From assembly GCF_044784365.2 (NCBI RefSeq), contig NZ_CP173070.2: a stretch of DNA of 64,000 nucleotides. One strand, 5' to 3'. Below are positions 43,818 through 51,843 of this stretch, piece by piece. The notes under the pieces are model-generated. The model made no database searches, had not been told where the DNA came from, and saw nothing but the letters and a program-made list of their open reading frames with translations. Made by a program: the position numbers and the translations under genes. This DNA is from Cetobacterium_A somerae (GTDB taxonomy: Bacteria; Fusobacteriota; Fusobacteriia; Fusobacteriales; Fusobacteriaceae). Position 1 is the stretch's first letter. Each line of letters starts with the position of its first letter.

Positions 43818-44494
43818 AGATTGTACGCCTCCCTCTTCCTAAGAATTAGGAAACTTTATTTTCTTGGTTTACGACCATTCATCTATTAATTCTAAATTAA
43901 AACAATTTTAAAATTATTGACTTGGGGCTATCCGTCCACCACTTATTATCATGGTTTCATCCGTACTGTGCCCCTACTCTCACAAGACTAAAGAAATTTC
44001 GTTAAATCCTTAACTTATATTCACCAACCCTCTAACTAGGTTCTTGTTGTGTCTTGCTTTCCACGTTCCATATTTTCTATCATTAAATCTACTTAGGTAG
44101 TTTCTATAGCCCTGTAAGCTGGATACTGCCTTTAACAGTATAGCGAGTTTCATATCAACAAGTTTTACTAATCGCCACTTACCCCACATTTTTGCGGTTA
44201 CAACATTTCTATTGTATTTACTTTTAGAGCCGTACATTCAAAACTTTGTCAGCACCTTCGTGCATTCTTACCATATAGATTTGACTCCCGATCTATCATT
44301 ATCTCGACCACCTCTGGTTCGCATTTCCTCAGCCTAACCTGTTAGGGATAACTCTCAATCGACTTCACCGAGCTTTACACCATTAGATTTAGTTAGAATC
44401 TAATCGCATATCGGAGTATCAGAGGAAGCATTTCAGGGCGTTACTCCTTCATTCTACTTCTCGAAAATATAGTTCTCTGTTAATTCGCTTTATA

Positions 44495-44833
44495 CTAAGC
44501 TACTTTTAACATGTCGTAACTTTTCATTACGAAACGTGTCGCACTGTTTAAATAATCATTTTCTATGTAATCATTTTTAAATTGCTCAGTAATTTCTTTT
44601 TTATCATTTCTAACTTTTATAGAAACTACATCTCCTCTTTTGTAAATGTTAGAAAGTGCAAGTTCTACTCTTGAAACACAATAATTTTTTAAAGTTTGTT
44701 TTTTATGGTATTCCTCTGAATATTTACAGATGTATTTATCGACTATATTCACAGCGTTTTTTAATATCTCATCTTTGGAACATTCTTTTAATACGATAAA
44801 TTTTAAAGTTATTTCCTTATAACTTGAATTCAT
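44495..44833 (-). CDS. Hypothetical protein next to the intron insertion
   Basis: 112 residues from an ATG with GGAAGTG upstream. Starts MNSSYKEITLKFIVLKECSK, then DEILKNAVNIVDKYICKYSEEY and VVSIKVRNDKKEITEQF. Mixed alpha/beta, no membrane or signal segment, no motif I know. Codon use is natural, and it is read toward the intron. Could be a truncated gene, since the sequence after its stop (44494-44381) is not recognisable. Confidence 0.5.
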   Translation of the reverse strand: MNSSYKEITLKFIVLKECSKDEILKNAVNIVDKYICKYSEEYHKKQTLKNYCVSRVELALSNIYKRGDVVSIKVRNDKKEITEQFKNDYIENDYLNSATRFVMKSYDMLKVA

Positions 44834-44946
44834 TTGACACTTCCGTATCTATCTCTATTAAAATCAAGTTTACAATATGTTTATACTACATTTTTTATTT
44901 TTCAAAATTTTAAGTATTACGATGGTTGGAGTTTAAAAAAAGTTCG

Positions 44947-45039
44947 TCCGGTGGATTTTTAAATGACGGAGATTATAGTTGAAAGATTGAGAAATTTATT
45001 TCGCCTAAATTTTTAAAATTTATGATAGACGATATGTCT
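44947..45039 (+). repeat. Flanking inverted repeat, left copy (~93 bp)
   Basis: Plus-strand sequence from CCGGTGGATTTTT through GAGATTATAGTTGAAAG and GAAATTTATTTCGCC to GACGATATGTCT matches the reverse complement of 48954-49047 at roughly 80 percent. The two copies bracket the DUF262-ATPase-HNH operon. Confidence 0.75.
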
Positions 45040-45055
45040 TTTATAGTTACGAGCT

Positions 45056-45160
45056 TATGTGGCCGTGGGCATGAGGTCATAAGACCGAGTAGAGAAGAGA
45101 CCCATTCCCCAGAGCCGCCGTAAACAACGGACTAGCTAAAGCGAGGCGAGCTATTTTTAT
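45056..45160 (+). ncRNA. Candidate structured RNA / GC-rich leader upstream of the DUF262 operon
   Basis: A GC-rich island in AT-rich DNA, starting TATGTGGCCGTGGGC and ending in a TAGCT/AGCTA hairpin followed by TTTTT. Inner elements pair: GGTC-ATAA-GACC, TGGG with CCCA around it, and CCGT/ACGG. No open frame of note. It could be a regulatory leader with attenuator, a small RNA, or a leftover terminator; only the structure potential is seen. Confidence 0.4.
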
Positions 45161-45235
45161 ATTCTTATTTAGATTTACATAACTAATTATAAATGATATT
45201 ATTTAATTAGAAAGAATAAATATTTGGAGGAGAAT

Positions 45236-46690
45236 ATGGAAAATTTATTAGATGAAGAAGTAAAAATTGAAGAAACTTCAGAACCAGAAAACGTAAATGA
45301 AGAAAATATAGATAACGAAAATAAAAAAGAAGAAGTTACAAAAAGTGAGATTTTAGATACTCTTTTTAAAAAAAATAATATAAGTTACAGAGATAAAAAC
45401 TATAGTATTGATTGGCTTGTTGATAGACTAGGCAGTGGGAAGTTTAGTATGCCAAAGTATCAAAGAAAATATGTTTGGAATGAAACGCAAGTAATAGCTT
45501 TAGTTGTTTCAATTTTAAAAAAATTACCAATTCCAAAATTATATGGATATTATACAGAGGCTCAAGGTGAGAATCAAACAACTTTAGTTATTGATGGGCA
45601 ACAGAGATTAACAAGTTTGTTTATGTTTTATTGGGGGATTTTTCCAAAAAATAAAAGTAAAAGAATAGCTTATGGACCGGAATTACAAACCATAGCAGAA
45701 TTATGTAAAAAGTATTATGAAAATAATGATCAAGATGCTAAAAAAATATTAGAAAAAAAATATAAATTAGATGTTGATTATAAGTTTATATATAAGACAA
45801 ATGAACTATCAGACAATCAGTTAGAATTAAATTTAAGTTATAGACATAAAGATACAAAATTAAGTCATCAAGAAAAGTTTAGATTTATGGATAGAGAGTT
45901 GGAGTTTTTGATAGTTGAAGGAAACGATTATTCAGATGCAGTTGAATTATTTAGATTATATAATGGAGGAGGAACTCCTTTAGAACCTCAAGAGATAAGA
46001 AATGGTATTTATCAAAATATTTTATTATATAAAAATATAAATGAATATAGTGACAGTATTTTATTAGAAGACGATAAAGAAGGTTTAAAAATCAGTAATC
46101 TTAAAAATAAAAATTGGATTAAATTTAGTGGAGTTGTTGAATCAAAAAAAGAGATTCAAAGATTATTTCAATTTTTATCATATTATTTTGTATTTAATTT
46201 TATAAAAAATAAATGTGATGAGAAATATAGTAAAATAAATAATTTGATTTTAGATCTATTAAAATTAAATTATATAGACTATGGAAATTCAAATAATATA
46301 GAGTCAATAAAAGAGCATTCTACATATAAAACTTTTGAAAAATTATACAGAAGAAAAGGGTCTATTGATAATATGATAAATAATTATTCAGACTATATAG
46401 CTAAAAATGGTAAAAATATTGATTTTATGAATGAAGAATATAATTCAATAGTTAATTTTTTTGATTTAGAATTTCAGAATCCAAATAAAGATGAAAAATT
46501 TAATATTAATAATTTAATTATGATTTATCTGATTTTAAGAGAGAATAAAAAATTAAAGGAACCTTTATCACTATGTATTCCAAGAGAAGCTATTTACTAT
46601 GATTCACATGGATTAGGTTTATCAGCAGAAGGTTTTTTTAAAAGAATCTACGCAATAAATAAAATAATGAAAAATAAAGGAGTAATCTAA
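45236..46690 (+). CDS. DUF262 (ParB/Srx-fold, GmrS-like) protein of a putative defence operon
   Basis: 484 residues from the ATG at 45236 with GGAGGAG just upstream. The first 40 residues are acidic and disordered. Residues about 55-240 form the DUF262 domain: FSMPKYQRKYVWNETQVIALVVSIL, then LVIDGQQRLTSLFMFYW with the conserved DGQQR at 120-124, and later LFRLYNGGGTPLEPQEIRNGIY. The C-terminal half is helical without a DUF1524/HNH domain; the nuclease is supplied by the third gene. In GmrSD-type systems DUF262 uses NTP and senses modified DNA. First gene of a tight three-gene operon. Confidence 0.85.
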   Translation: MENLLDEEVKIEETSEPENVNEENIDNENKKEEVTKSEILDTLFKKNNISYRDKNYSIDWLVDRLGSGKFSMPKYQRKYVWNETQVIALVVSILKKLPIPKLYGYYTEAQGENQTTLVIDGQQRLTSLFMFYWGIFPKNKSKRIAYGPELQTIAELCKKYYENNDQDAKKILEKKYKLDVDYKFIYKTNELSDNQLELNLSYRHKDTKLSHQEKFRFMDRELEFLIVEGNDYSDAVELFRLYNGGGTPLEPQEIRNGIYQNILLYKNINEYSDSILLEDDKEGLKISNLKNKNWIKFSGVVESKKEIQRLFQFLSYYFVFNFIKNKCDEKYSKINNLILDLLKLNYIDYGNSNNIESIKEHSTYKTFEKLYRRKGSIDNMINNYSDYIAKNGKNIDFMNEEYNSIVNFFDLEFQNPNKDEKFNINNLIMIYLILRENKKLKEPLSLCIPREAIYYDSHGLGLSAEGFFKRIYAINKIMKNKGVI

Positions 46691-47743
46691 GTGCATGTTC
46701 CAAAAGATAATAATACCAAGACTCTAATAGAAAGATTAAAAAATAAAATTGAAGGTGTAGATGGAGTTGTATTAGCTGCAGGAAATTCAGATGGAAAAAC
46801 AAAAATATTAAAAGAATTAGCTCAAAGTTATTATGATGATAAATTCCAATGTATATATATACCTGAATATATAAAAGATTTAGAAATTGATTTAGGAGGA
46901 CTTTTTGATACTGGATACAAAAAAACAATAACAATTGATGATATTATTGGAATTTTAGAGGAGAGATTAGAAAAGCAAAAAAATGACAACTTAAAAAAAA
47001 CAATACTTCATCTTTTAAAAGAAAATCAAGATAATCCTATTTTTAAATTTTTTAAAGATAAATTGAAGTTTGAATTATTATTTGACCAAGGTGGTAGCGT
47101 TAAAATAAAAAGAAACGACAAAAAAGTACCAGAAGAATTAACATCTACAGGATTTAAACTTATGATTAGAATTACTGCAGAGATATACTTCTATTTAAGG
47201 CTATTTGATAACTCTAAAACAACATATATTTTAGTAGATGAGATTGATGATAAGTTATATTGGAATAATAGAAGCATATTTTTTAAAGAGTTATTTAAAT
47301 TTTTAGAGCCAAATTTTCCAAATATTAAGTTTATTTTTTCTACCAATATGCCTGAATCTATATACTCGTTGCCTAGAAAAGTAAAAAATACAAATGTAGA
47401 ATTTAAAATTGTAAAAATATATCAAGATGAGGATTCTATAATAAGTTATCAAAGTTATGATTCTAGTGATTTTTTAACAGAAAATTCTATAGATAAGGTA
47501 ATTTTTGATAAAAGTAGTACCTTCATTGAAAAAAGTGAAAACTATATGCTTTTAGAAAAAATTTATAAAATTTGTTTAAAATGCAAAAAAATTTTTGGTG
47601 AATCGTGTTTAAATTATTCTTTGTGTCCAGTTATTCACAATCCTAAAATTAAAATGAGTCAGAGTGTACATATAATACCATTGTATAAATCAACAACAAA
47701 AGAACGTATATTATCTGATGCTATAATGGAGTTGAGAGATTAA
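46691..47743 (+). CDS. AAA/ABC-type ATPase of the DUF262-ATPase-HNH operon
   Basis: 350 residues from GTG 46691, immediately after the DUF262 stop with GGAG at good distance. Walker A-like GNSDGKT at 31-37 (the usual GxxxxGKT), a signature-like TSTGFKLMIRIT near 151-162, Walker B YILVDEIDDKLYW near 179-191, and IKFIFSTNMPESI as sensor strand. This is the arrangement of PtuA/OLD-like ATPases. The C-terminus has a four-cysteine cluster (CLKCKKIFGESCLNYSLC), perhaps zinc-binding and used to contact the HNH partner. Compare Septu, where an ATPase and HNH nuclease form the antiphage complex. Confidence 0.82.
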   Translation: MHVPKDNNTKTLIERLKNKIEGVDGVVLAAGNSDGKTKILKELAQSYYDDKFQCIYIPEYIKDLEIDLGGLFDTGYKKTITIDDIIGILEERLEKQKNDNLKKTILHLLKENQDNPIFKFFKDKLKFELLFDQGGSVKIKRNDKKVPEELTSTGFKLMIRITAEIYFYLRLFDNSKTTYILVDEIDDKLYWNNRSIFFKELFKFLEPNFPNIKFIFSTNMPESIYSLPRKVKNTNVEFKIVKIYQDEDSIISYQSYDSSDFLTENSIDKVIFDKSSTFIEKSENYMLLEKIYKICLKCKKIFGESCLNYSLCPVIHNPKIKMSQSVHIIPLYKSTTKERILSDAIMELRD

Positions 47744-48532
47744 ATGAATAATTTTTTAATTCCTTTAAGAATTTATGATAAAGATAAATATTATGAAATT
47801 TTAGCAAAGCACTTTGGTAAAGATATTTGTGGAAATTACTATAATGGAGCTGATGATAAACTTCAATATTTTAAAGAATTGTTAATTTTATCAAATTATA
47901 ATTGCTTTTATTGTGGATCTTCTCTCCTATCTCATAATGAAAAGGGAGTTTTATTTGACAAAGAACATATAATAAATAAAACAATAGATGATAATATAAA
48001 CTACGCTTTAAATAGATGTATATATAATTTAATACCAATTTGTAAAACTTGTAACTCAAAAAAATTAGTAATTCCCATGACTTCAGAATTCAAATTTCAG
48101 TTAATCACACTAAAAGAGATATGTGAAAGAAAAAAAGGAAAAAAGCGGCTAGTTAGAGAGTCAGGTTGTATTATAGAGGATTGTTTAGAAACTTTATCTA
48201 CAAATCATTTTAACCCCTTTTCTCAAAAGGTAAAATTTGATATATTAGCAAATAGATATGAAGGTGATGATTCGTATATTGAGGCATTTTTACTAAATGA
48301 AAGATGTTATAATATACTGGATAAATTAAATGAGTCTCTCTATGAATTAAATTCGACATTTTGTAATAAAAATTATATAGAGTATTTAAAGGAATTATAT
48401 CCAAGTACTTTAGAAAGAGGTTATATTGATTTGTTAAAAAATCTTGAAATAATAAGTGAATATGGAACGATTAATTTAAAAAAGTTAAACAATCTAATTA
48501 GGACAAGAACTTTATTAAAAACGATATATTAG
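47744..48532 (+). CDS. HNH endonuclease of the DUF262-ATPase-HNH operon (PtuB-like)
   Basis: 262 residues, starting in the bases right after the ATPase stop. HNH core: CFYC at 54-57, FDKEHIINKT with catalytic His near 75, then NLIPICKTCNSKK with Asn 95 and CxxC at 100-103, i.e. a treble-clef HNH with zinc knuckles like PtuB and other nucleases. The C-terminal half is helical with a second cysteine-poor region. It should cut nucleic acid when the ATPase/DUF262 sensors fire. A strong hairpin follows the gene. Confidence 0.85.
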   Translation: MNNFLIPLRIYDKDKYYEILAKHFGKDICGNYYNGADDKLQYFKELLILSNYNCFYCGSSLLSHNEKGVLFDKEHIINKTIDDNINYALNRCIYNLIPICKTCNSKKLVIPMTSEFKFQLITLKEICERKKGKKRLVRESGCIIEDCLETLSTNHFNPFSQKVKFDILANRYEGDDSYIEAFLLNERCYNILDKLNESLYELNSTFCNKNYIEYLKELYPSTLERGYIDLLKNLEIISEYGTINLKKLNNLIRTRTLLKTIY

Positions 48533-48562
48533 GAAAATAAATAGTAATTTTTTATTCAAGAA

Positions 48563-48668
48563 ACCCCGCCTTCTGTGTAGGCCGATATTCGGCGGGTGGA
48601 GCTAGCGATGAAATACATATCTCTAGTGGGAGATAGAGGTGTTAGTCGCTGGCTTTTTTCTTTCATAA
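48563..48668 (+). terminator. Structured GC-rich 3' region and terminator of the DUF262 operon
   Basis: Two hairpins in row: CCCGCC...GGCGGG around a small GCCGA-TAT-TCGGC palindrome (48563-48599), then a longer stem starting GCTAGCGA and closing with TCGCTGGC (with inner ATCTC/GAGAT pairing), followed by TTTTTTC. The second is a clear rho-independent terminator; the first may stabilise the RNA end. Confidence 0.75.
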
Positions 48669-48953
48669 AAAATGTGTGGATTTTGGATACCCCTCGCTGC
48701 TTTTCATAAAAGCTCCCTTCTAGCATACCTCATCAAGATACTCCTTTTTAGGTGGAATCGTTCTTGGGGTTGGGCAATGCCTTTCCTTCATTTTGCTCCC
48801 ACTGGGATAGAATCAGACTTTTTTTGCTGAGATTGTAAAAGAGAAAGTAGATATCAGTAAAGATTTCATGAGTAAGAGGCAGTAATTGCGGCTATATCGA
48901 GTAGTCTCTCTGCTATCTTATTGAGATATTCCCATTTTTTAGTAAGTGGAGCT
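48669..48953. other. Noncoding stretch with possible small ORF relics
   Basis: No gene I trust. On the minus strand there is a 23-codon frame (MKERHCPTPRTIPPKKEYLD, then EVC and a stop) preceded by GGAG. It is surrounded by similarly coding-like but stop-broken sequence, suggesting decayed accessory genes. Higher GC than the surroundings. Confidence 0.35.
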
Positions 48954-49047
48954 AGATATATTATCTACCATAATTTTTAAAAGTTTGGGCGGAAATAAAT
49001 TTGTCTATATTTCAACTATAATTTCCGCCATGTAAAAAGTCACCGGG
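48954..49047 (-). repeat. Flanking inverted repeat, right copy (~93 bp)
   Basis: Reverse complement of the left copy at 44947-45039. It contains its own perfect 9-bp inverted repeat GGCGGAAAT/ATTTCCGCC at 48988-49029. Beyond it, 49048-49276 is AT-rich with nothing recognisable except an AAGGTGGTAGGAAAAGGG stretch just outside the LysR remnant. Confidence 0.75.
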
Positions 49048-49276
49048 TGGGTTTTTGGTGTTTTTTAATAAAAAAATATTTAATTTTTACAACTTATACT
49101 AAATTTGGGAAATTCCTTTTAAAAACGGTAATGTAAAATACTAGATAGCTTAAAAAGTTGAATCAATAGTTATAATTTTCTGAAGTTGATTGGTATGGAC
49201 ATGAGACTATAATGACAAGAAGCCTGCTGCCTTTTTCAAGGTGGTAGGAAAAGGGAAGAACAAACCTTTACTTAAT

Positions 49277-50158
49277 TTATTTACGAAGTATTTCAATAAG
49301 TTTATTTTCAACCTTGCTGAGTTTCTTATCTTTTTTATATGCAATTACAAATTTTCTAGAAAGGATTGTTTCATCTAAAGAAAAAGTTAAAAAATGATCT
49401 CTCCATTTTTTATTTGTCAAGTGCATATTAGAAGCAAATCCTATTCCTAATCCAGAACTTATAAGAGACAAGACACACTCTTGATTTTCAGTTTCTAAAA
49501 AAATCTTAGGGTTGAAATTTTTTTCTAAAAAGAAAGCCTCGATTGCAGTTCTAAGTTTTTGCCTTTCTTGTAATAAAATAAAATTTTCATCTTTAAGATT
49601 TTCTAATTTTACTTTTTTTCTATTGAAGTACTGGTACCTTTCTTCATTCGGGGTTATTAACAAAAGTTCTTCTTTAAAAAACTCCTCATACACAAGGGAT
49701 TTTTCAAGTAATGGGAGCGAAATAATAGCTATATCAATTTGATTATTAATAAGAGCATTTTCTAAATCTACTCCTGTCTTTTCTAAAAGTTTAATTTTGA
49801 TATTCGGAAAGTCTTTTTTTAACTATGGAATGAAAAGTGGGAGTATATAGGGGCTCCTATTAGGTGAAATACCTATAGAAAATGTTACTATTTTATTATT
49901 TGAAGAATCTTCTAAATCCCTCCACAATTCTTTTTTCAGATTTATTATTTCTAGAGCTTTTTTTATAAATATTTCCCCAGCAGGAGTTAATTTTAAAGGA
50001 TTACAGCTACGGTCAAAAAACTTTGTTTTAAACTGATCTTCTATTGTGGCGACATATTGGCTCAAAGCTGGTTGAGAAATATAAAGTTTTTGAGCAGCCT
50101 TGGTAAAACTTTTTTCTTCAGCTATGCATACAATATATTTAAACTTATCTAAATCCAT
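49277..50158 (-). pseudogene. LysR-family transcriptional regulator with one in-frame amber stop
   Basis: From the ATG at 50158 (GGAGGAATAC upstream) a full-length 293-codon LysR gene is readable, but codon 112 is TAG (49825-49823). Before it: MDLDKFKYIVCIAEEKSFTKAAQKLYISQPALSQYVATIE, the winged HTH, and PYILPLFIP at the break. After it the same frame continues with LKKDFPNIKIKLLEKTGVDL, the IDIAIISLPL ligand-domain strand and an intact C-terminus. Only one substitution disables it, so the loss is recent, or the stop is a base error. Confidence 0.8.
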
Positions 50159-50195
50159 GTATTCCTCCTTAGTTATAATAAAAAACTTATAACTA

Positions 50196-50384
50196 TTATA
50201 CAATAAATAATATTAGTAAACTTATTCCTCCATTTCTTCCTTGAGTCATACAAATAGGGATGCCTGCACCAGATATAACTTCAATATCTCTATAAATTGT
50301 TCGAACTGACACCTCAAATTTTTCTGCCAACTCTTTAGAAGAAATTTTTTCCTTATTTAATAATATATATAAGATTTCAAACAC
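50196..50384 (-). pseudogene. Truncated DeoR/WYL-type HTH regulator
   Basis: 61 codons: FEILYILLNKEKISSKELAEKFEVSVRTIYRDIEVISGAGIPI, the HTH_11 domain of YafY-like WYL regulators, then CMTQGRNGGISLL and an abrupt end. The WYL ligand domain is missing, and the frame stops just before the LysR gene. The start looks like GTG 50384, without a clear RBS. A remnant. Confidence 0.65.
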
Positions 50385-50524
50385 TCTATTTATCTTTATA
50401 TTGTTTATATAATCACCACTCTAAAATTTATTTATCTTGTTTAAATTATATCATAACTATTCTCTAGATTATCCTTATAAGTTATAGTAAAATATAATAA
50501 ATAAAATTCAAATAGGAGAACTAA

Positions 50525-51706
50525 ATGGAATATATATCACTGTTAGAAGAACTTAAAAATAAAATTAAAATCTCTCAAAATCGAGCGATTTTATCTGTTA
50601 ATAAAGAACTTATATTTTTATATTATGAAATTGGAAAAATTATTCTTAAAAACCAATCACAAAAGGGATGGGGAAGTAAAATCATAGAAAATCTGGCGGA
50701 AGATTTAAGAAAAGAGTTTCCAAATATGAAAGGACTATCTCTTAGAAACCTTAGATATATGAAGCTTTTTGCTGAAAGCTATCCGGCGGAAATTGTGCAG
50801 GAAGCACTTGCACAATTAACGTGGTATCATAATCAAACTTTATTAGATAAAGTCTCTTCTAATAAAAGAGAATGGTATGCTAAAAAGGCTATTGAAAATG
50901 GTTGGTCGCGTAATGTAATGGTCCACCAGATAGAAAGTAATCTCTACGAAAGAATGCTTTTAGAGGGAAAAACTCATAATTTTTCTCAAACTCTTCCAGA
51001 TAAAAATAGTGGACTTGCTGCTGAAACATTAAAGGATCCATATATTTTTGATTTTCTTAATCTATCTGAAAGTTATTTAGAAAAGGAACTTGAGGATTCT
51101 TTGGTTGAAAACATAACTAAATTTCTATTAGAATTAGGAAAAGGATTTGCCTATGTTGGAAGACAATACCATTTAGAAGTTGGTGGTGAAGATTTTTATA
51201 TAGATTTACTTTTTTATCACCTAAAGCTTCGTTCTTACATAGTTATTGAATTGAAAACCGGTAAATTTAAGCCTGAATATGCTGGGAAAATGAATTTTTA
51301 TCTATCTGCTGTAGATGATTTGTTAAAGCATAAAGATGATAATAAAAGTATTGGAATAATTTTATGTAAGGATAAAAATACAACCATTGCAGAATATGCT
51401 TTAAGGGATAACTCTAAACCAATAGGAGTTTCAGAATATAAATTATCTTTACCTGCTGAATTAGCTAAAGAACTTCCAACCGTTGAACAGCTAACAAAAC
51501 TAGGTAAAAATATTGAAAGTTTTAATAGATATGATAATCAAATTTTAGAATTTTTAGAAAAGAAAGAAACTGCAACAACTAAAGAGATTTCTGAAATTTT
51601 AAATTTAAGTGATAGAAGAGTAAGAGAGATCCTAAAAAATCTACAAAATAAAAACCTAATTAAAAAAATAGGCAAAGGCCCAGCTACTTGTTATACTTTA
51701 AAATAG
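50525..51706 (+). CDS. DUF1016 (YhcG-like) PD-(D/E)XK nuclease with C-terminal winged HTH
   Basis: 393 residues. N-terminal domain (SVNKELIFLYYEIGKIILKNQSQKGWGSKIIENLAEDL, then FPNMKGLSLRNLRYMKLFAE) and the nuclease domain with YHLEVGGEDFYIDLLFYHLKLRSYIVIELKTGKFKPEYAG, where the D and E-x-K are the catalytic residues. After residue 330 an extra winged helix appears (TTKEISEILNLSDRRVREIL, then LIKKIGKGPATCYTL), not present in the shortest family members. Usual role unclear; such genes are frequent in defence-rich and mobile regions. RBS AGGAGA; isolated gene. Confidence 0.88.
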   Translation: MEYISLLEELKNKIKISQNRAILSVNKELIFLYYEIGKIILKNQSQKGWGSKIIENLAEDLRKEFPNMKGLSLRNLRYMKLFAESYPAEIVQEALAQLTWYHNQTLLDKVSSNKREWYAKKAIENGWSRNVMVHQIESNLYERMLLEGKTHNFSQTLPDKNSGLAAETLKDPYIFDFLNLSESYLEKELEDSLVENITKFLLELGKGFAYVGRQYHLEVGGEDFYIDLLFYHLKLRSYIVIELKTGKFKPEYAGKMNFYLSAVDDLLKHKDDNKSIGIILCKDKNTTIAEYALRDNSKPIGVSEYKLSLPAELAKELPTVEQLTKLGKNIESFNRYDNQILEFLEKKETATTKEISEILNLSDRRVREILKNLQNKNLIKKIGKGPATCYTLK

Positions 51707-51843
51707 AAGAAGCAGTTGTTTGTTGTAAAATAAACATGTAACTTTCTGCAAAGAAAAAGTGAATATAAAAAAACCATTGAAAACAGAATCCTAATATAAT
51801 ATCCTTTAATTAAGTGACCAAACTTTTTTAAAGGAGGAAAGGA

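Larger units (their letters stand above)
42111..44380 (-). mobile_element. Group II intron with intron-encoded reverse transcriptase (ends approximate)
   Basis: Intron RNA on the minus strand. A domain-V hairpin lies at 42151-42190, after the maturase gene. A domain-VI-like stem follows (GGTGGAGAT...AAAGCCTTACC), ending with ACCTAT near 42111. The region 43818-44380, upstream of the RT gene, is noncoding with many short complementary stretches, as expected of domains I-IV. A GTGTAAAGCTCGG at 44380 is the best candidate for the 5' end (GUGYG-like), but I cannot prove it. Confidence 0.75.

Noticed and set aside
44010..44237. 75-codon frame MYGSKSKYNRNVVTAKMWGK upstream of the intron RT
   Set aside because: Lies inside the predicted intron RNA domains, no RBS, and atypical composition; likely ribozyme sequence.
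46638..46934. 98-codon minus-strand frame overlapping the DUF262/ATPase junction
   Set aside because: Leu/Phe/Tyr-rich antisense of coding DNA with no RBS.
42207..48532. Retron-type defence (RT near an ATPase-HNH pair as in Ec78/PtuAB)
   Set aside because: The RT is on the opposite strand with domain V behind it and has maturase and HNH domains, so it is a group II intron protein. No msr/msd-like RNA precedes the ATPase-HNH genes.
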